A stretch of 42,647 nt of DNA, from NCBI GenBank assembly GCA_900696615.1, contig CAADGS010000047.1:1-42647 (forward strand), given 5' to 3'. Below, piece by piece: positions 17,828 to 26,770 of the stretch (positions are counted from its first letter, which is position 1; every line of letters begins with the position of its first letter). The notes below the pieces were generated by a model. That model saw nothing but the letters and a program-made list of their open reading frames with translations, did not search any database and was not told where the DNA came from. The stretch comes from an uncultured beta proteobacterium. Its GTDB lineage: Bacteria > Pseudomonadota > Gammaproteobacteria > Burkholderiales > Nitrosomonadaceae. The position numbers were made by a program, and so were the translations under genes.

Positions 17828-19570
17828 CTAAAACCTCGGAGAATAAAAGGGAATGGCATATTGCGCCGGTGCGACTTCATGTTTATCGGCGGTTTCTTCC
17901 TGTGCCACTGCAAAATCCGATGCATAGACATGTTCCTTGAAAGGTGCATGACCGATACGGCGAACCGTATCAATAAAACACTCGGCTTCAGTACGCTCGC
18001 GCAGATAAACCTGCAACAAGCGATCAATGACTTCAGGTACCTGATTGAACGTGAATGATGGACCGATAATTTTGCCAATAGAACTGTCATTACCTTCGGC
18101 GCCTCCGATCGATACTTGGTACCATTCGCCATGATCTTTCTTTTCTACACCGGTAACGCCGATATTACCGATGTGGTGCTGTCCGCATGCATTAACACAA
18201 CCAGACATATTCAGAGTTATCTCGCCAATATCATGTTGAAAATCGAAATCTTCAAAACGCTCTGCAATCAACTTTGCCAACGGTATGGAACGTGCATTGG
18301 CCAGTGTGCAAAAATCTGCACCGGGACAACTAATGATGTCAGTCAGTAATCCAATATTCGGTGCAGTCAATTCATAGGCACCGGCTTCTTGCCACAAGCG
18401 AATCAAATCTTTTTGCTTGACATCCGCCAGCACTAAATTTTGTTGATGCGTAATGCGTACTTCACCAAAGCTATAGCGCTCAGCCAAGTCTGCGACTGCA
18501 TCCATCTGCTCAGCCGTCGCATCGCCAGGCACACAACCTGGTTTTTTTAGTGACAAGACTACAATCGCATAGCCGGGAACACGGTGCGGCTTAACATTGC
18601 GTAACATCCAATTAGAGAATGGCCGGTTATCAGCCTTGAATTCGTTTAATTTCGAATCATGATCATCCAAGGTTTCATAAGCCGGATCAGTAAAAAACGA
18701 GGCGACACGGGTAACTTCTTCTGCAGTTAACGTACCCGGACCATTCTTGATATCCGCCCAATCCGCTTCGACTTGCCGTCTAAACTCATCAATACCTAAG
18801 GCCTTGACCAGTATCTTGATGCGTGCCTTGTATATATTGTCCCGGCGGCCATATTGGTTATAAACCCGCAATATCGACTCAACATATGTCAATATATGCT
18901 GCCATGGCATAAACTCACATATTTCACAGCCAATAATCGGCGTACGCCCCAGCCCACCGCCAACCAGCACACGAAAACCCACCTCACCTTGCTTATTTTT
19001 TGTCACCGACAAACCAATATCATGCGCATAAATGGCAGCACGATCTTCTTTTCCACCGCTAACCGCAATTTTGAACTTACGCGGCAAATATGCAAATTCC
19101 GGATGAAAGGTACTCCATTGACGCAGAATCTCCGCATAAGGGCGTGGATCCACAACCTCATCGCGTGCAACACCGGCGTATTCATCTGATGTAATATTAC
19201 GCACACAATTTCCAGAAGTCTGAATGGCATGCATCTCGACCGAAGCCAGATCAGCTAGAATATCAGGTGTATCCTCCAATTTTAACCAGTTAAACTGAAT
19301 ATTCTGGCGCGTGGTGAAATGCCCATAACCTCGATCATATTTACGGGCGATATGGGCGAACATGCGCATCTGCTTTGAAGATATCAATCCATAAGGCACT
19401 GCGATGCGGAGCATATAGCCGTGAATTTGCATATACAAACCATTCTGCAATCGCAATGGCCTAAACTCTTCCTCCGTCAATTCCCCTGACAAACGCCGGC
19501 GCACCTGATCACGATACTGTTTGACACGATCATTCACTATTTGCTGATCATATTCATCATATCGATACAT
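17828..19570 (-). CDS. cysI: Sulfite reductase hemoprotein (nitrite/sulfite reductase family)
   Basis: The enzyme takes six electrons to reduce sulfite to sulfide with siroheme and a [4Fe-4S] cluster. The 580-aa product has the ferredoxin-like half-domains around GHFTTRQNIQFNWLKL and the diagnostic cluster ligands Cys415-x5-Cys421 (SCPGADFC) and Cys458-x3-Cys462 (SGCVNACGQHH). GAGGAAA precedes the ATG. No flavoprotein CysJ gene adjoins it, so electrons may come from ferredoxin or another reductase, an inference. It heads cysI-DUF934-cysH, 66 bp behind a small conserved-looking gene. A nitrite role is possible for the family, but the operon points to sulfur. Confidence 0.94.
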   Translation of the reverse strand: MYRYDEYDQQIVNDRVKQYRDQVRRRLSGELTEEEFRPLRLQNGLYMQIHGYMLRIAVPYGLISSKQMRMFAHIARKYDRGYGHFTTRQNIQFNWLKLEDTPDILADLASVEMHAIQTSGNCVRNITSDEYAGVARDEVVDPRPYAEILRQWSTFHPEFAYLPRKFKIAVSGGKEDRAAIYAHDIGLSVTKNKQGEVGFRVLVGGGLGRTPIIGCEICEFMPWQHILTYVESILRVYNQYGRRDNIYKARIKILVKALGIDEFRRQVEADWADIKNGPGTLTAEEVTRVASFFTDPAYETLDDHDSKLNEFKADNRPFSNWMLRNVKPHRVPGYAIVVLSLKKPGCVPGDATAEQMDAVADLAERYSFGEVRITHQQNLVLADVKQKDLIRLWQEAGAYELTAPNIGLLTDIISCPGADFCTLANARSIPLAKLIAERFEDFDFQHDIGEITLNMSGCVNACGQHHIGNIGVTGVEKKDHGEWYQVSIGGAEGNDSSIGKIIGPSFTFNQVPEVIDRLLQVYLRERTEAECFIDTVRRIGHAPFKEHVYASDFAVAQEETADKHEVAPAQYAIPFYSPRF

Positions 19571-19636
19571 GTCTATTTCCTCGCATAATTATTCTAAACG
19601 TACATTCCGATACACTCGGATTCAGAAATTCTGGGA

Positions 19637-19861
19637 TTAAGTTTGGCTGTAATGTTTGGACACCGGTAACATTAGCGCCGCCTCCAACGGAAACTTAGCA
19701 CCGTACTTCATGATATGATCGACATCATCATCCTCATCATGCCTCAATGCCATGCCGATATAAGCAAAGTCACCACTCTCACCAACTACAATACCAATAC
19801 GCCCACCACATCCATTAAACCATGTGACTTGTTTTGGCTTATTTTCAATATTTGTACTCAT
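19637..19861 (-). CDS. Small acidic protein upstream of cysI
   Basis: This 74-aa soluble protein of unknown function reads MSTNIENKPKQVTWFNGCGG, then a small-residue core (IGIVVGESGDFAYIGMALRH), an acidic run (DEDDDVDHIM) and a hydrophobic tail. AAGGA lies 7 nt before the ATG at 19861; a TTG one codon earlier is less likely. It is probably the first gene of the cys transcript, 66 bp ahead of cysI. One cysteine in FNGCGG and the acidic patch might suggest metal or redox contact, but that is speculation. Confidence 0.7.
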   Translation of the reverse strand: MSTNIENKPKQVTWFNGCGGRIGIVVGESGDFAYIGMALRHDEDDDVDHIMKYGAKFPLEAALMLPVSKHYSQT

Positions 19862-20358
19862 CAATCAATCCTTGTTTCCTAAATGGTAAAGTGCTCATGC
19901 CTGTCAATGAATCAGCAACCGGTCAGGGCTGCTTATCATCTGACATACAACATCACAACAACTTCTTTACGACTATCACCCAAACCTATCGCGCATTACA
20001 CACTTTAAATAATCTATTTGACGCTAACAATCACCGGTCTTTAACGCTTCAAGCCAGGCAAGATAAATAAGACCGGGTATTCTACCAAAAAACAATACCG
20101 TAAATTTCTTATAGCGCAGCACATAGCAAGATCTTCGATCATACATTCTGATTAGAAAACAGCATCAAAGCCCTATGTAACTATGTAACCACTGCTACCG
20201 GATAATTTCTAATAAGCAGATAAGCTTAAAAATGCTATGTCACTTTTCCAATTCATTTTAATTGTTTTTAACCCGCAGCATCATAACAACTCGTTGCTAT
20301 AATCCAAAATAATATTATGTTAGATTTATATAACCATTTTTTATGAACAGATAAGCTT
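19862..20358. other. Divergent regulatory region of the cys operon and cysB
   Basis: This spacer is nearly 500 bp. Its right end holds the cysB promoter and an overlapping inverted repeat. On the minus strand a perfect TTGACA (19907-19902) lies about 41 bp before the small gene but has no good -10 partner, as expected for an activator-dependent promoter. The middle is AT-rich and shows no credible gene. Confidence 0.45.
20283..20303 (+). promoter_or_regulatory. cysB promoter (extended -10) overlapped by an inverted repeat
   Basis: TGCTATAAT at 20295-20303 is a perfect extended -10 element about 56 bp before the cysB ATG. ATAACAAC (20283-20290) and GTTGCTAT (20293-20300) form an 8-bp inverted repeat with one mismatch that overlaps it. 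A regulator bound there would block the promoter, fitting the autorepression common among LysR-type genes. Binding by CysB itself is a guess. Confidence 0.4.
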
Positions 20359-21312
20359 ATGAAACTTCAGCAACTTCGTTATTTATGCGAGACTGTCAAT
20401 CAAAATATGAATCTATCCAAGGCGGCAGTAAAACTCCATACTTCTCAACCAGCTATTAGCAAGCAAATTCAAATGCTCGAAGAGGAATTAGGTGTTGACA
20501 TTTTTCTGCGTCATGGCAAACGCATTGTACAAATCACCCCGCCTGGGCAACTGATTATCAAAACTGCCGCAAAAATGTTGTGCGATGCAGATAATCTCAG
20601 AAAAATCGCACAACAATTCACTGATGAAGCAAATGGCACATTGACTATTGCCACTACCCATACGCAAGCACGCTACGCCTTACCTCCGGTGATTAAACAC
20701 TTTACAGCACGCTACCCCAAAGTTAAATTGATTTTACGCCAAGGCAGTCCCATGCAAATCTCAACTTTAGTTACTTCGGGAGAAGCGGATATAGCAATTG
20801 CCACCGAAGCTATCGAACACTTTCATGAGCTTGTCATGTTGCCTTGCTATGAATGGAATCGATGCATCATCGTACCGCCCAAGCATGCGTTGCTGAAAAT
20901 GCAAAAAATCACTCTGGAAGCGATTAGCCAGTATCCGATCATCACTTACGATTATGCATTTACCGGCCGCTCAAAAATCAATCAGGCATTTTTCGATAAA
21001 GGCTTGGAACCGAATGTCGTACTGACGGCGATCGACTCGGATGTTATTAAAACCTATGTCGAATTGGGGCTAGGAATTGGCATATTGGCCAATATGGCTT
21101 TTGACGCCAAACGCGATAAAAACCTCCGATCCATTGATGCCAGTCATTTATTTGAATCCAGCACAACCCGCATCGGTATCAGTCGGAACAGTTATATCCG
21201 CGGTTACATCTTTGATTTCATTGAGATGTTTGCACCACACCTGAATCACGCCATTGTTCAAGCAAAGCTGGAAAATCGCACCAGCGGGGATTTAAAGAAT
21301 TTTCAACATTAA
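20359..21312 (+). CDS. cysB: LysR-type regulator of cysteine biosynthesis, CysB
   Basis: CysB activates sulfate assimilation genes, with N-acetylserine or O-acetylserine as inducer in enteric bacteria. The 317-aa product has an N-terminal winged helix-turn-helix (MKLQQLRYLCETVNQNMNLSKAAVKLHTSQPAISKQI region, residues 1-60) and a periplasmic-binding-like effector domain from about 90. The ligand segment TIATTHTQARYALP keeps the Thr residues that bind sulfate or the inducer in CysB and Cbl. It is divergent from the cys operon, its likely target. The cysK-cysE genes nearby may also belong to the regulon. Cbl is the other possible name, but gene context favours CysB. Confidence 0.93.
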   Translation: MKLQQLRYLCETVNQNMNLSKAAVKLHTSQPAISKQIQMLEEELGVDIFLRHGKRIVQITPPGQLIIKTAAKMLCDADNLRKIAQQFTDEANGTLTIATTHTQARYALPPVIKHFTARYPKVKLILRQGSPMQISTLVTSGEADIAIATEAIEHFHELVMLPCYEWNRCIIVPPKHALLKMQKITLEAISQYPIITYDYAFTGRSKINQAFFDKGLEPNVVLTAIDSDVIKTYVELGLGIGILANMAFDAKRDKNLRSIDASHLFESSTTRIGISRNSYIRGYIFDFIEMFAPHLNHAIVQAKLENRTSGDLKNFQH

Positions 21313-21423
21313 TAACTAAGCAGTTGAATCATATCATTAACCTTTGATCGCCATTTCCTAATTTATCAGATCGCGCACAAGCTAAAGCAAACAGTACAAA
21401 TTAATTCCACCAAAAATCAAAAG

Positions 21424-21432
21424 TGCTATTAT
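21424..21432 (+). promoter_or_regulatory. Candidate extended -10 of the cytochrome gene
   Basis: TGCTATTAT lies about 57 bp before the cytochrome ATG. No strong -35 is seen at the right distance, as is usual for extended -10 promoters. Confidence 0.35.
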
Positions 21433-21488
21433 GCTGCATAGACGGCTTCAATTTGCAAACCAGCCCAAACATTCAATGAGATCAAAAA

Positions 21489-22052
21489 ATGAAAACAGCA
21501 CTTACTCTTTTATTGGCATCGCTTGTATTGGTTATCGTTGCGCTTGGATCGGGGGCTTACAATATGGCTGCCACAGAAAAACACTGGAGCATCACCGAAA
21601 AAATCATTGAATGGGTACGTGTAAGTTCCATCAAAGCACGCGCTAAGGATTTGACCGTACCGCCACTCGAGGATCCCGAATTTATCGCCCAAGGCGCAGC
21701 ACACTATAGCGCCATGTGTACCATTTGCCATTTAGCACCTGGCATCAAACCGACGGAACTTTCGATAGGGTTATATCCACAAGCCCCTGTATTTCATCAA
21801 CGCGAAACGATAACGGATCCAACTAAAAAACTAGAGCAAGCCAAAGCGTATTTCTGGGTAATAAAGAATGGTTTAAAGATGACTGCTATGCCAGCATGGG
21901 GCCTTAGTCACGATGACCAAGCTATCTGGGGAATGGTGACTTTTATTTTGAAATTAAGCGACATGACGCCTGAACAATTTGAAAATCTCATAAGTTCGAC
22001 CAAAGATCAGACACATGGCCATGGCGATAGCGATCACGGACATAGTCACTAA
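21489..22052 (+). CDS. Monoheme cytochrome c with His-rich C-terminus
   Basis: This 187-aa protein has an N-terminal hydrophobic segment (residues 4-24), either a signal peptide or a membrane anchor, and so faces the periplasm. A class I-like heme c site CTICH (Cys77, Cys80, His81) follows, with Met134 in TAMPAWG as the probable second axial ligand. The extreme C-terminus is HGHGDSDHGHSH, with five histidines and two aspartates, a likely metal-binding tail (copper, nickel or zinc). The role may be electron transfer linked to metal handling, but no oxidase or copper gene adjoins it. The DUF3293 gene follows within 72 bp. Confidence 0.9.
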   Translation: MKTALTLLLASLVLVIVALGSGAYNMAATEKHWSITEKIIEWVRVSSIKARAKDLTVPPLEDPEFIAQGAAHYSAMCTICHLAPGIKPTELSIGLYPQAPVFHQRETITDPTKKLEQAKAYFWVIKNGLKMTAMPAWGLSHDDQAIWGMVTFILKLSDMTPEQFENLISSTKDQTHGHGDSDHGHSH

Positions 22053-22124
22053 AAGCTTTGCAACACAGTACAATACAAAGATCATGAGTCAATCGCATCG
22101 TTCGGTCGACTTGGCCGGTTAGCC

Positions 22125-22553
22125 GTGACTCAATCGTTTATCGCAGATAGCCTTATCGCCAGTTATCTGGCTACCAATTATCAGATTGGTGCCGGTGCCG
22201 ATACGATTTCCGTACAAATTGATCGATACTCGCAGCCGTTGCAAAAACTTTTGGCCGTAACCCAACATTCCTGTGCGGCAATTGTCAGCGCATACAATCC
22301 TCAAAGTCAGCGTATCAACGATAAGGAAAATTCAGCTCAACACGAACAGCTAAAAAATTTGCTGCAGCTACGTGCTTATCCGTTCATTGAAAGCCAGAAC
22401 GTCGATCAGCTGAATCAATGGCCGGATGAAAAAAGCTTCTTCATACTTGGGCTGGATCTTAATACCGCTCGATCTCTGGGACAACAATTTAATCAGAATG
22501 CAATCGTTTGGATTGCAGATGATGCCATCCCCCATCTGATGGTGCTCCGCTAA
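22125..22553 (+). CDS. DUF3293 family protein
   Basis: This 142-aa soluble protein of unknown function fits DUF3293: an early ASYLATNY segment, a central CAAIVSAYNPQS block (family pattern AxITAxNP), a NLLQLRAYPFIE region and the end FFILGLDLNTARSLGQQFNQNAIVWI. It starts with GTG at 22125, because an upstream ATG at 22084 in the same frame runs into a stop after 12 codons. The start is 72 bp after the cytochrome stop. I see no catalytic motif. Confidence 0.75.
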   Translation: MTQSFIADSLIASYLATNYQIGAGADTISVQIDRYSQPLQKLLAVTQHSCAAIVSAYNPQSQRINDKENSAQHEQLKNLLQLRAYPFIESQNVDQLNQWPDEKSFFILGLDLNTARSLGQQFNQNAIVWIADDAIPHLMVLR

Positions 22554-22613
22554 AAAATCACAATGCAAATGGGGTTAATTAAAAATTCATTGTAGCTGAT
22601 TGCACAAACCCGA

Positions 22614-22622
22614 TGCTATACT
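22614..22622 (+). promoter_or_regulatory. Candidate extended -10 of the Tim44-like gene
   Basis: TGCTATACT ends 33 bp before the ATG, giving a leader of about 27 nt. It is the third TGCTAT-type box ahead of a plus-strand gene within 2.3 kb. Confidence 0.38.
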
Positions 22623-22655
22623 CGAATTTTTAACAACCCAGTTTGGGAGACAATT

Positions 22656-23519
22656 ATGAAAAACACACTCACCTTTCTGACTATGGTTTTCTTAAGTTTC
22701 GGATTACTCGCATTTGATGCGGAAGCAAAGCGCATGGGCGGCGGAAAAAATATCGGCACGCAACGCCAATCGGTAAATCAACAGCAAGCTACTCCCAGCC
22801 CTAAACAAACACCTGCTGCCGCACCTGCATCCACTGCTGCGGGTGGCAGCAAATGGGGCGGAGCATTAGCCGGCCTGGCAGCGGGTGGCTTATTGGCTGC
22901 ACTTTTTATGGGAGGAGCATTCGAAAATATCAACATGGCTGACATCCTTGTATTATTGTTACTTGCGGGTGCGGTGTTCTTCATCATCCGCATGCTGCGC
23001 AGGCCTAAGATCGAACAATCGCCTTCCATGCAATACTCCGGCATGAATACAGGCACACGCGATAATTTCAACACTGCACCGTTTACGCCGGCTGCTGCAA
23101 CCCCTGACACAAACGACCAAACAACCTATCAGCAGCCCAATATTCCGGCAGACTTTAAGGTGGAACCCTTTTTACGCAATGCAAAAGCTTCGTTTATGCG
23201 CTTACAAGCTGCTCACGATCAGGGCGATATCAATGAAATTCGCGATTACACAACGCCTGAAATGCTCACGGAAATTAGTGCACAAATTAATGAACGAAGT
23301 GGTGCTCAACAAAAAACCGAAGTTATGTTCATCGACGCCCATTTGTTGGAAGTCGAAACAAGCAACGATATGGCCGTCGCCAGCGTGCGTTTCACCGGTC
23401 AATTACGTGATGGCTCTGATGGTGAACCCGAAGCATTTGATGAAATCTGGCATGTACAAAAAGACTTGAAGGATCCCAATGCAACCTGGTTGCTTGCTGG
23501 TATTCAGCAGGTTTCCTAG
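22656..23519 (+). CDS. Tim44-like domain membrane protein
   Basis: The 287-aa product has a signal sequence (1-24, ending DAEAK), a low-complexity Gln/Pro/Ala linker (35-62), a Gly/Ala-rich helix (about 65-88), a second membrane helix (about 93-113) followed by RMLRRPK, and a soluble Tim44-like fold (about 150-285) with FLRNAKASFMRLQAAHDQGDINEIRDYTTPEM. In mitochondria Tim44 tethers Hsp70 to the import pore. The bacterial relatives are common but their job is unsettled. GGGAG precedes the ATG. It has its own candidate promoter. Confidence 0.9.
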   Translation: MKNTLTFLTMVFLSFGLLAFDAEAKRMGGGKNIGTQRQSVNQQQATPSPKQTPAAAPASTAAGGSKWGGALAGLAAGGLLAALFMGGAFENINMADILVLLLLAGAVFFIIRMLRRPKIEQSPSMQYSGMNTGTRDNFNTAPFTPAAATPDTNDQTTYQQPNIPADFKVEPFLRNAKASFMRLQAAHDQGDINEIRDYTTPEMLTEISAQINERSGAQQKTEVMFIDAHLLEVETSNDMAVASVRFTGQLRDGSDGEPEAFDEIWHVQKDLKDPNATWLLAGIQQVS

Positions 23520-23594
23520 CTTTATCTGATCAAACCTGGTTTGACTCCTGACTTTATAATCGGGAAATCAAGCCGGGCAGATCGGTCCTTTTTC

Positions 23595-24089
23595 GTGTAC
23601 ACGCGCTTGTCTAAAATTATGATGGTACTGGCTTTTGCGTTCTATGCATCGCTCGTGGCATTAAATAACCTTATTGATTACAACTCGAATTTCACGTTGG
23701 TCACCCACGTTCTGACGATGGATACCACTTTTCCCGATAACAAAGTATTATGGCGGGCCATCCAATCGCCCGTCATTCACCATATCGTCTATGGCTTTAT
23801 CATTGCTACTGAAATTATCATTGCGGCGCTATGCTGGCTGGGCAGTTTTCGTTTATGCCGGCACATCAAAAACCCTGCTTCCTTCAACGATACCAAAAAA
23901 TTGGCAATAGTCGGACTGACACTCGGTTTTTTGTTATGGTTTACCGGTTTCATGACTATCGGCGGAGAATGGTTCCTGATGTGGCAGTCTGAGGCCGCAA
24001 ACGCGCAGCAAGCCGCATTCCGCTTGGTTGTAATAATTGGCATCACGTTGATTTATTTGATCCATGCGGATGTAGAAAAACAACCGTAG
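23595..24089 (+). CDS. DUF2165 family integral membrane protein
   Basis: This protein of unknown function has four predicted membrane helices. Family marks are RLSKIMMVLAFAFYASLVALNNLIDYNSNF, where NNLIDY is strongly conserved, and the later GGEWFLMWQS. The open frame reaches back to a TTG at 23541, but homologues begin just before the RLSK segment, so I place the start at the GTG at 23595 (165 aa). Neither start has a strong ribosome site. It follows the Tim44-like gene on the same strand and converges with the GlcG-like gene. Confidence 0.82.
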   Translation: MYTRLSKIMMVLAFAFYASLVALNNLIDYNSNFTLVTHVLTMDTTFPDNKVLWRAIQSPVIHHIVYGFIIATEIIIAALCWLGSFRLCRHIKNPASFNDTKKLAIVGLTLGFLLWFTGFMTIGGEWFLMWQSEAANAQQAAFRLVVIIGITLIYLIHADVEKQP

Positions 24090-24113
24090 CTAGGTAAAAA
24101 ACACTATCCCGTC

Positions 24114-24521
24114 TTAAGCTACGAATGCATCAATCCCAGCTTGTGCAATCTGTGCATCCTGAAACGAGCGCACGCCGCTCACCCCGATCGCACCTACAAA
24201 TTGGTTATTGATAATAATCGGCAAACCGCCTTCGATAGGCATTGCACCGGGTAAATTCAAATAGCGCAGATGCCCCTCGGCAATATTTTCTTCCCACACT
24301 TTGGTCGGACGGCGAAAAGCAATGGCAGCTTGCGCTTTTTCAATGGCTACTTTGACACTGCCAAACTGCGTATCATCCAGACGCTGTAAATACAATAAGT
24401 GGCCGCCATCGTCTACAATTGCGATAACCACCGGCCACCCGTTGCCTTTAGCTTCCGCTTCCGCGCCGGCAGCTAGTGCCTTAGCATCATCCAGGGTCAG
24501 CGATATTTTGTTAATTGTCAT
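24114..24521 (-). CDS. GlcG/HbpS-family heme-binding-like protein
   Basis: This roughly 135-aa protein of the DUF336 family shows LTLDDAKALAAGAEAEAKGNGWPVVIAIVDDGGHLLYLQRLD, then KAQAAIAFRRPTKVW, PGAMPIEGGLPII and FVGAIGVSG. Members include HbpS, which binds heme, and GlcG of glycolate loci; some occur next to corrinoid or diol enzymes. No partner gene here points to a role. The frame begins at a GTG (24527), but that codon lies inside the AGGAG ribosome site, which is well spaced for the ATG at 24521, so the ATG is the start. Confidence 0.88.
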   Translation of the reverse strand: MTINKISLTLDDAKALAAGAEAEAKGNGWPVVIAIVDDGGHLLYLQRLDDTQFGSVKVAIEKAQAAIAFRRPTKVWEENIAEGHLRYLNLPGAMPIEGGLPIIINNQFVGAIGVSGVRSFQDAQIAQAGIDAFVA

Positions 24522-24591
24522 AATCACTCCTGAAGAAAAACATAACCACTCATCGCCAGCAAGTTTTTAGTAAATGGCCATATTATCCAAC

Positions 24592-25542
24592 TTAAATCCC
24601 GGCACCGCCTTCAAACATTTCATGGCGCATTTGCGCTTGTGAAATATTACTGCCCGGCGGCACACTGCGCGTCAACCAAACGTTACCGCCGATCGTCGAA
24701 CCTCTACCGATGGTAATACGCCCTAGAATCGTCGCACCGGCATAAATCACCACATCGTCTTCTACAATAGGATGACGCAAGTTACCTTTCACCAGAGCAC
24801 CGTTTTCATCGACCGGGAAACGTTTTGCGCCCAAAGTCACGGCCTGATACAACCGCACATTCTGACCGATAATGGCAGTTTCCCCTATTACCACGCCGGT
24901 GCCGTGATCGATAAAGAAACTGCCGCCGATTTGCGCACCCGGGTGAATCTCTACGCCGGTTTGCGAATGTGCAATCTCTGAAATCATGCGCGCAATCAGC
25001 GGTACGCCGAGTCCATGCAGTACATGCGCCAAGCGGTAATGGATAATTGCCTTGATACCCGGATAGCAAACCAGCACTTCATCCACATTGCGCGCTGCCG
25101 GATCGCCTTCATACGCCGCTTTAATGTCGCTTTCCAGCAAGCGGCGGATTTCCGGCAATTGCTTGGCAAAGGCCTGCGCAATCGACAATGAGCGCGAGCG
25201 GTCCTCGCAGCTAAGTACTTCCAGACCCGAGTTATAATGCAATTCATGCTGAATTTGCACTATCAACTCGCGCAGTGTCATGTTCAACGTATGCCCTACA
25301 TAATGATCGATACCCTCATCAGCCAGTTCCGGTGAACCTAGTCGGTTCGGAAACAAAGCCGCACTGATACCCTCGACAACACTCGTCAAAATTGTGCGGG
25401 TTGGTAATCTAGGCGGGTTATCGTGACGATTGCGGCGTTCCAAGGATGCCAAACGCAGCGACCGCAATTCGGCCACAATGCTATCTACTTCCAAATAGGT
25501 GGTACGCAGCGAAATATCGCGCGTTCTCTTATTATTATTCAC
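24592..25542 (-). CDS. cysE: Serine O-acetyltransferase
   Basis: The enzyme makes O-acetylserine from serine and acetyl-CoA, the first step to cysteine. The 316-aa product has a helical N-terminal part (to about 175) and a left-handed hexapeptide-repeat helix with [31 protein letters not shown], carrying the catalytic Asp-His pair, and a second [20 protein letters not shown]. It is longer than E. coli CysE (273 aa) and resembles the EpsC-like serine acetyltransferases. The start is a GTG overlapping the cysK stop by 4 bp (GTGA), so the two are translationally coupled. Confidence 0.94.
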   Translation of the reverse strand: MNNNKRTRDISLRTTYLEVDSIVAELRSLRLASLERRNRHDNPPRLPTRTILTSVVEGISAALFPNRLGSPELADEGIDHYVGHTLNMTLRELIVQIQHELHYNSGLEVLSCEDRSRSLSIAQAFAKQLPEIRRLLESDIKAAYEGDPAARNVDEVLVCYPGIKAIIHYRLAHVLHGLGVPLIARMISEIAHSQTGVEIHPGAQIGGSFFIDHGTGVVIGETAIIGQNVRLYQAVTLGAKRFPVDENGALVKGNLRHPIVEDDVVIYAGATILGRITIGRGSTIGGNVWLTRSVPPGSNISQAQMRHEMFEGGAGI

Positions 25543-26519
25543 AATGTCATTAAACCTTGTTCATCAAACATGCCTTCAAACAGAACGGTGCTCAAATATC
25601 GCTCAGCGGAGTCGGGTAAAATGACCACAATGATTTTACCGGCATTTTGCGGAAGCTTGGCTTGGCGTACTGCAGCCGCCACCGCTGCACCACAAGAAAT
25701 ACCGGCCAAAATGCCTTCTTCTCGCGCCAGTCGCCGTGCATAAAGAATCGCCTCCTCATTGCTGACTTGCTCGACTTCATCTACTAATGAAAGATCCAGG
25801 TTATCCGGAATGAAACCCGCGCCAATACCCTGAATTTTATGCGGTCCGGGCGCCAATGACACGCCAGCCCGCTTTTGGGATATGACCGGACTGGCGGTGG
25901 GTTCAACCGCCACCGAGGTAATGGATTTGCCTTTGGTCTGTTTGATATAGCGGGAAACGCCGGTAATCGTGCCGCCCGTCCCCACGCCCGCAACAAAAAT
26001 ATCGATTGCGCCGTCGGTATCGTTCCATATCTCCGGACCCGTGGTTTTTGCATGAATTTCAGGATTAGCAGGATTCTTGAATTGCTGCAATAATACATAG
26101 CGGCCCGGATCGGAAGCAACGATTTCATCCGCTTTGGCCAAAGCGCCATTCATGCCGCGCGCACCCTCAGTCAATTCCAATTTAGCACCCAGCGCAACCA
26201 GCAATTTACGTCGTTCCACACTCATTGTCTCAGGCATCGTCAATGTCAGCGGAATACCCCGTGCTGCCGCTACAAATGCTAATGCAATACCGGTATTGCC
26301 ACTGGTCGGCTCGACAATTTCCTTGCCCGCTCCCAATAAACCCCTTTGTTCTGCATCATCGATCATCGCCACACCGATACGGCACTTCACCGAATACGCC
26401 GGATTGCGCCCTTCGATTTTTGCAAGCACCAGCGCCGGTGCGCCGTCGGTTACCCGGTTAAGACGCACCAGCGGCGTGCGTCCAATCGATAATGAATTAT
26501 CTTCGAACCAATTTGCCAT
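25539..26519 (-). CDS. cysK: Cysteine synthase A (O-acetylserine sulfhydrylase)
   Basis: This PLP enzyme joins sulfide to O-acetylserine to give cysteine. The 326-aa product has the PLP lysine in [11 protein letters not shown], the substrate loop [11 protein letters not shown], the phosphate-binding [10 protein letters not shown] and the C-terminal [15 protein letters not shown]. The [18 protein letters not shown] segment fits CysK rather than CysM. The frame extends upstream, but the ATG at 26519 follows AAGGAAAATC and gives [20 protein letters not shown]. It is paired with cysE, whose product forms the cysteine synthase complex with it. CysK normally binds the C-terminal Ile of CysE, and this CysE ends in Gly-Ile. 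Confidence 0.96.
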   Translation of the reverse strand: MANWFEDNSLSIGRTPLVRLNRVTDGAPALVLAKIEGRNPAYSVKCRIGVAMIDDAEQRGLLGAGKEIVEPTSGNTGIALAFVAAARGIPLTLTMPETMSVERRKLLVALGAKLELTEGARGMNGALAKADEIVASDPGRYVLLQQFKNPANPEIHAKTTGPEIWNDTDGAIDIFVAGVGTGGTITGVSRYIKQTKGKSITSVAVEPTASPVISQKRAGVSLAPGPHKIQGIGAGFIPDNLDLSLVDEVEQVSNEEAILYARRLAREEGILAGISCGAAVAAAVRQAKLPQNAGKIIVVILPDSAERYLSTVLFEGMFDEQGLMTL

Positions 26520-26770
26520 GATTTTCCTTTTCGTTGACGTTGCGCGCACAGCACGTTCATTCAGTAAGTAAATTTTGATCAGAATTCCATTGCCCACGCC
26601 TGTATGATAGTTACGCCATGCGCGGACCGGTACTCCGATCAACACGGCCAGCTATTGATCGCTGCCGGTTGACATGAAACGGATTCTATCATTGTTTCCG
26701 GAATGTGATTAAAGCCGCGATCTTACGGAAAAACCATATGGATCCAAAGTAAAAGTTCCGGCGATATCGG

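Noticed and set aside
24085..24123. CGTAGCT / AGCTACG inverted repeat between DUF2165 and the GlcG-like gene
   Set aside because: The 7-bp arms span both stop codons with a 25-nt loop and no T-run; too weak to call a terminator.
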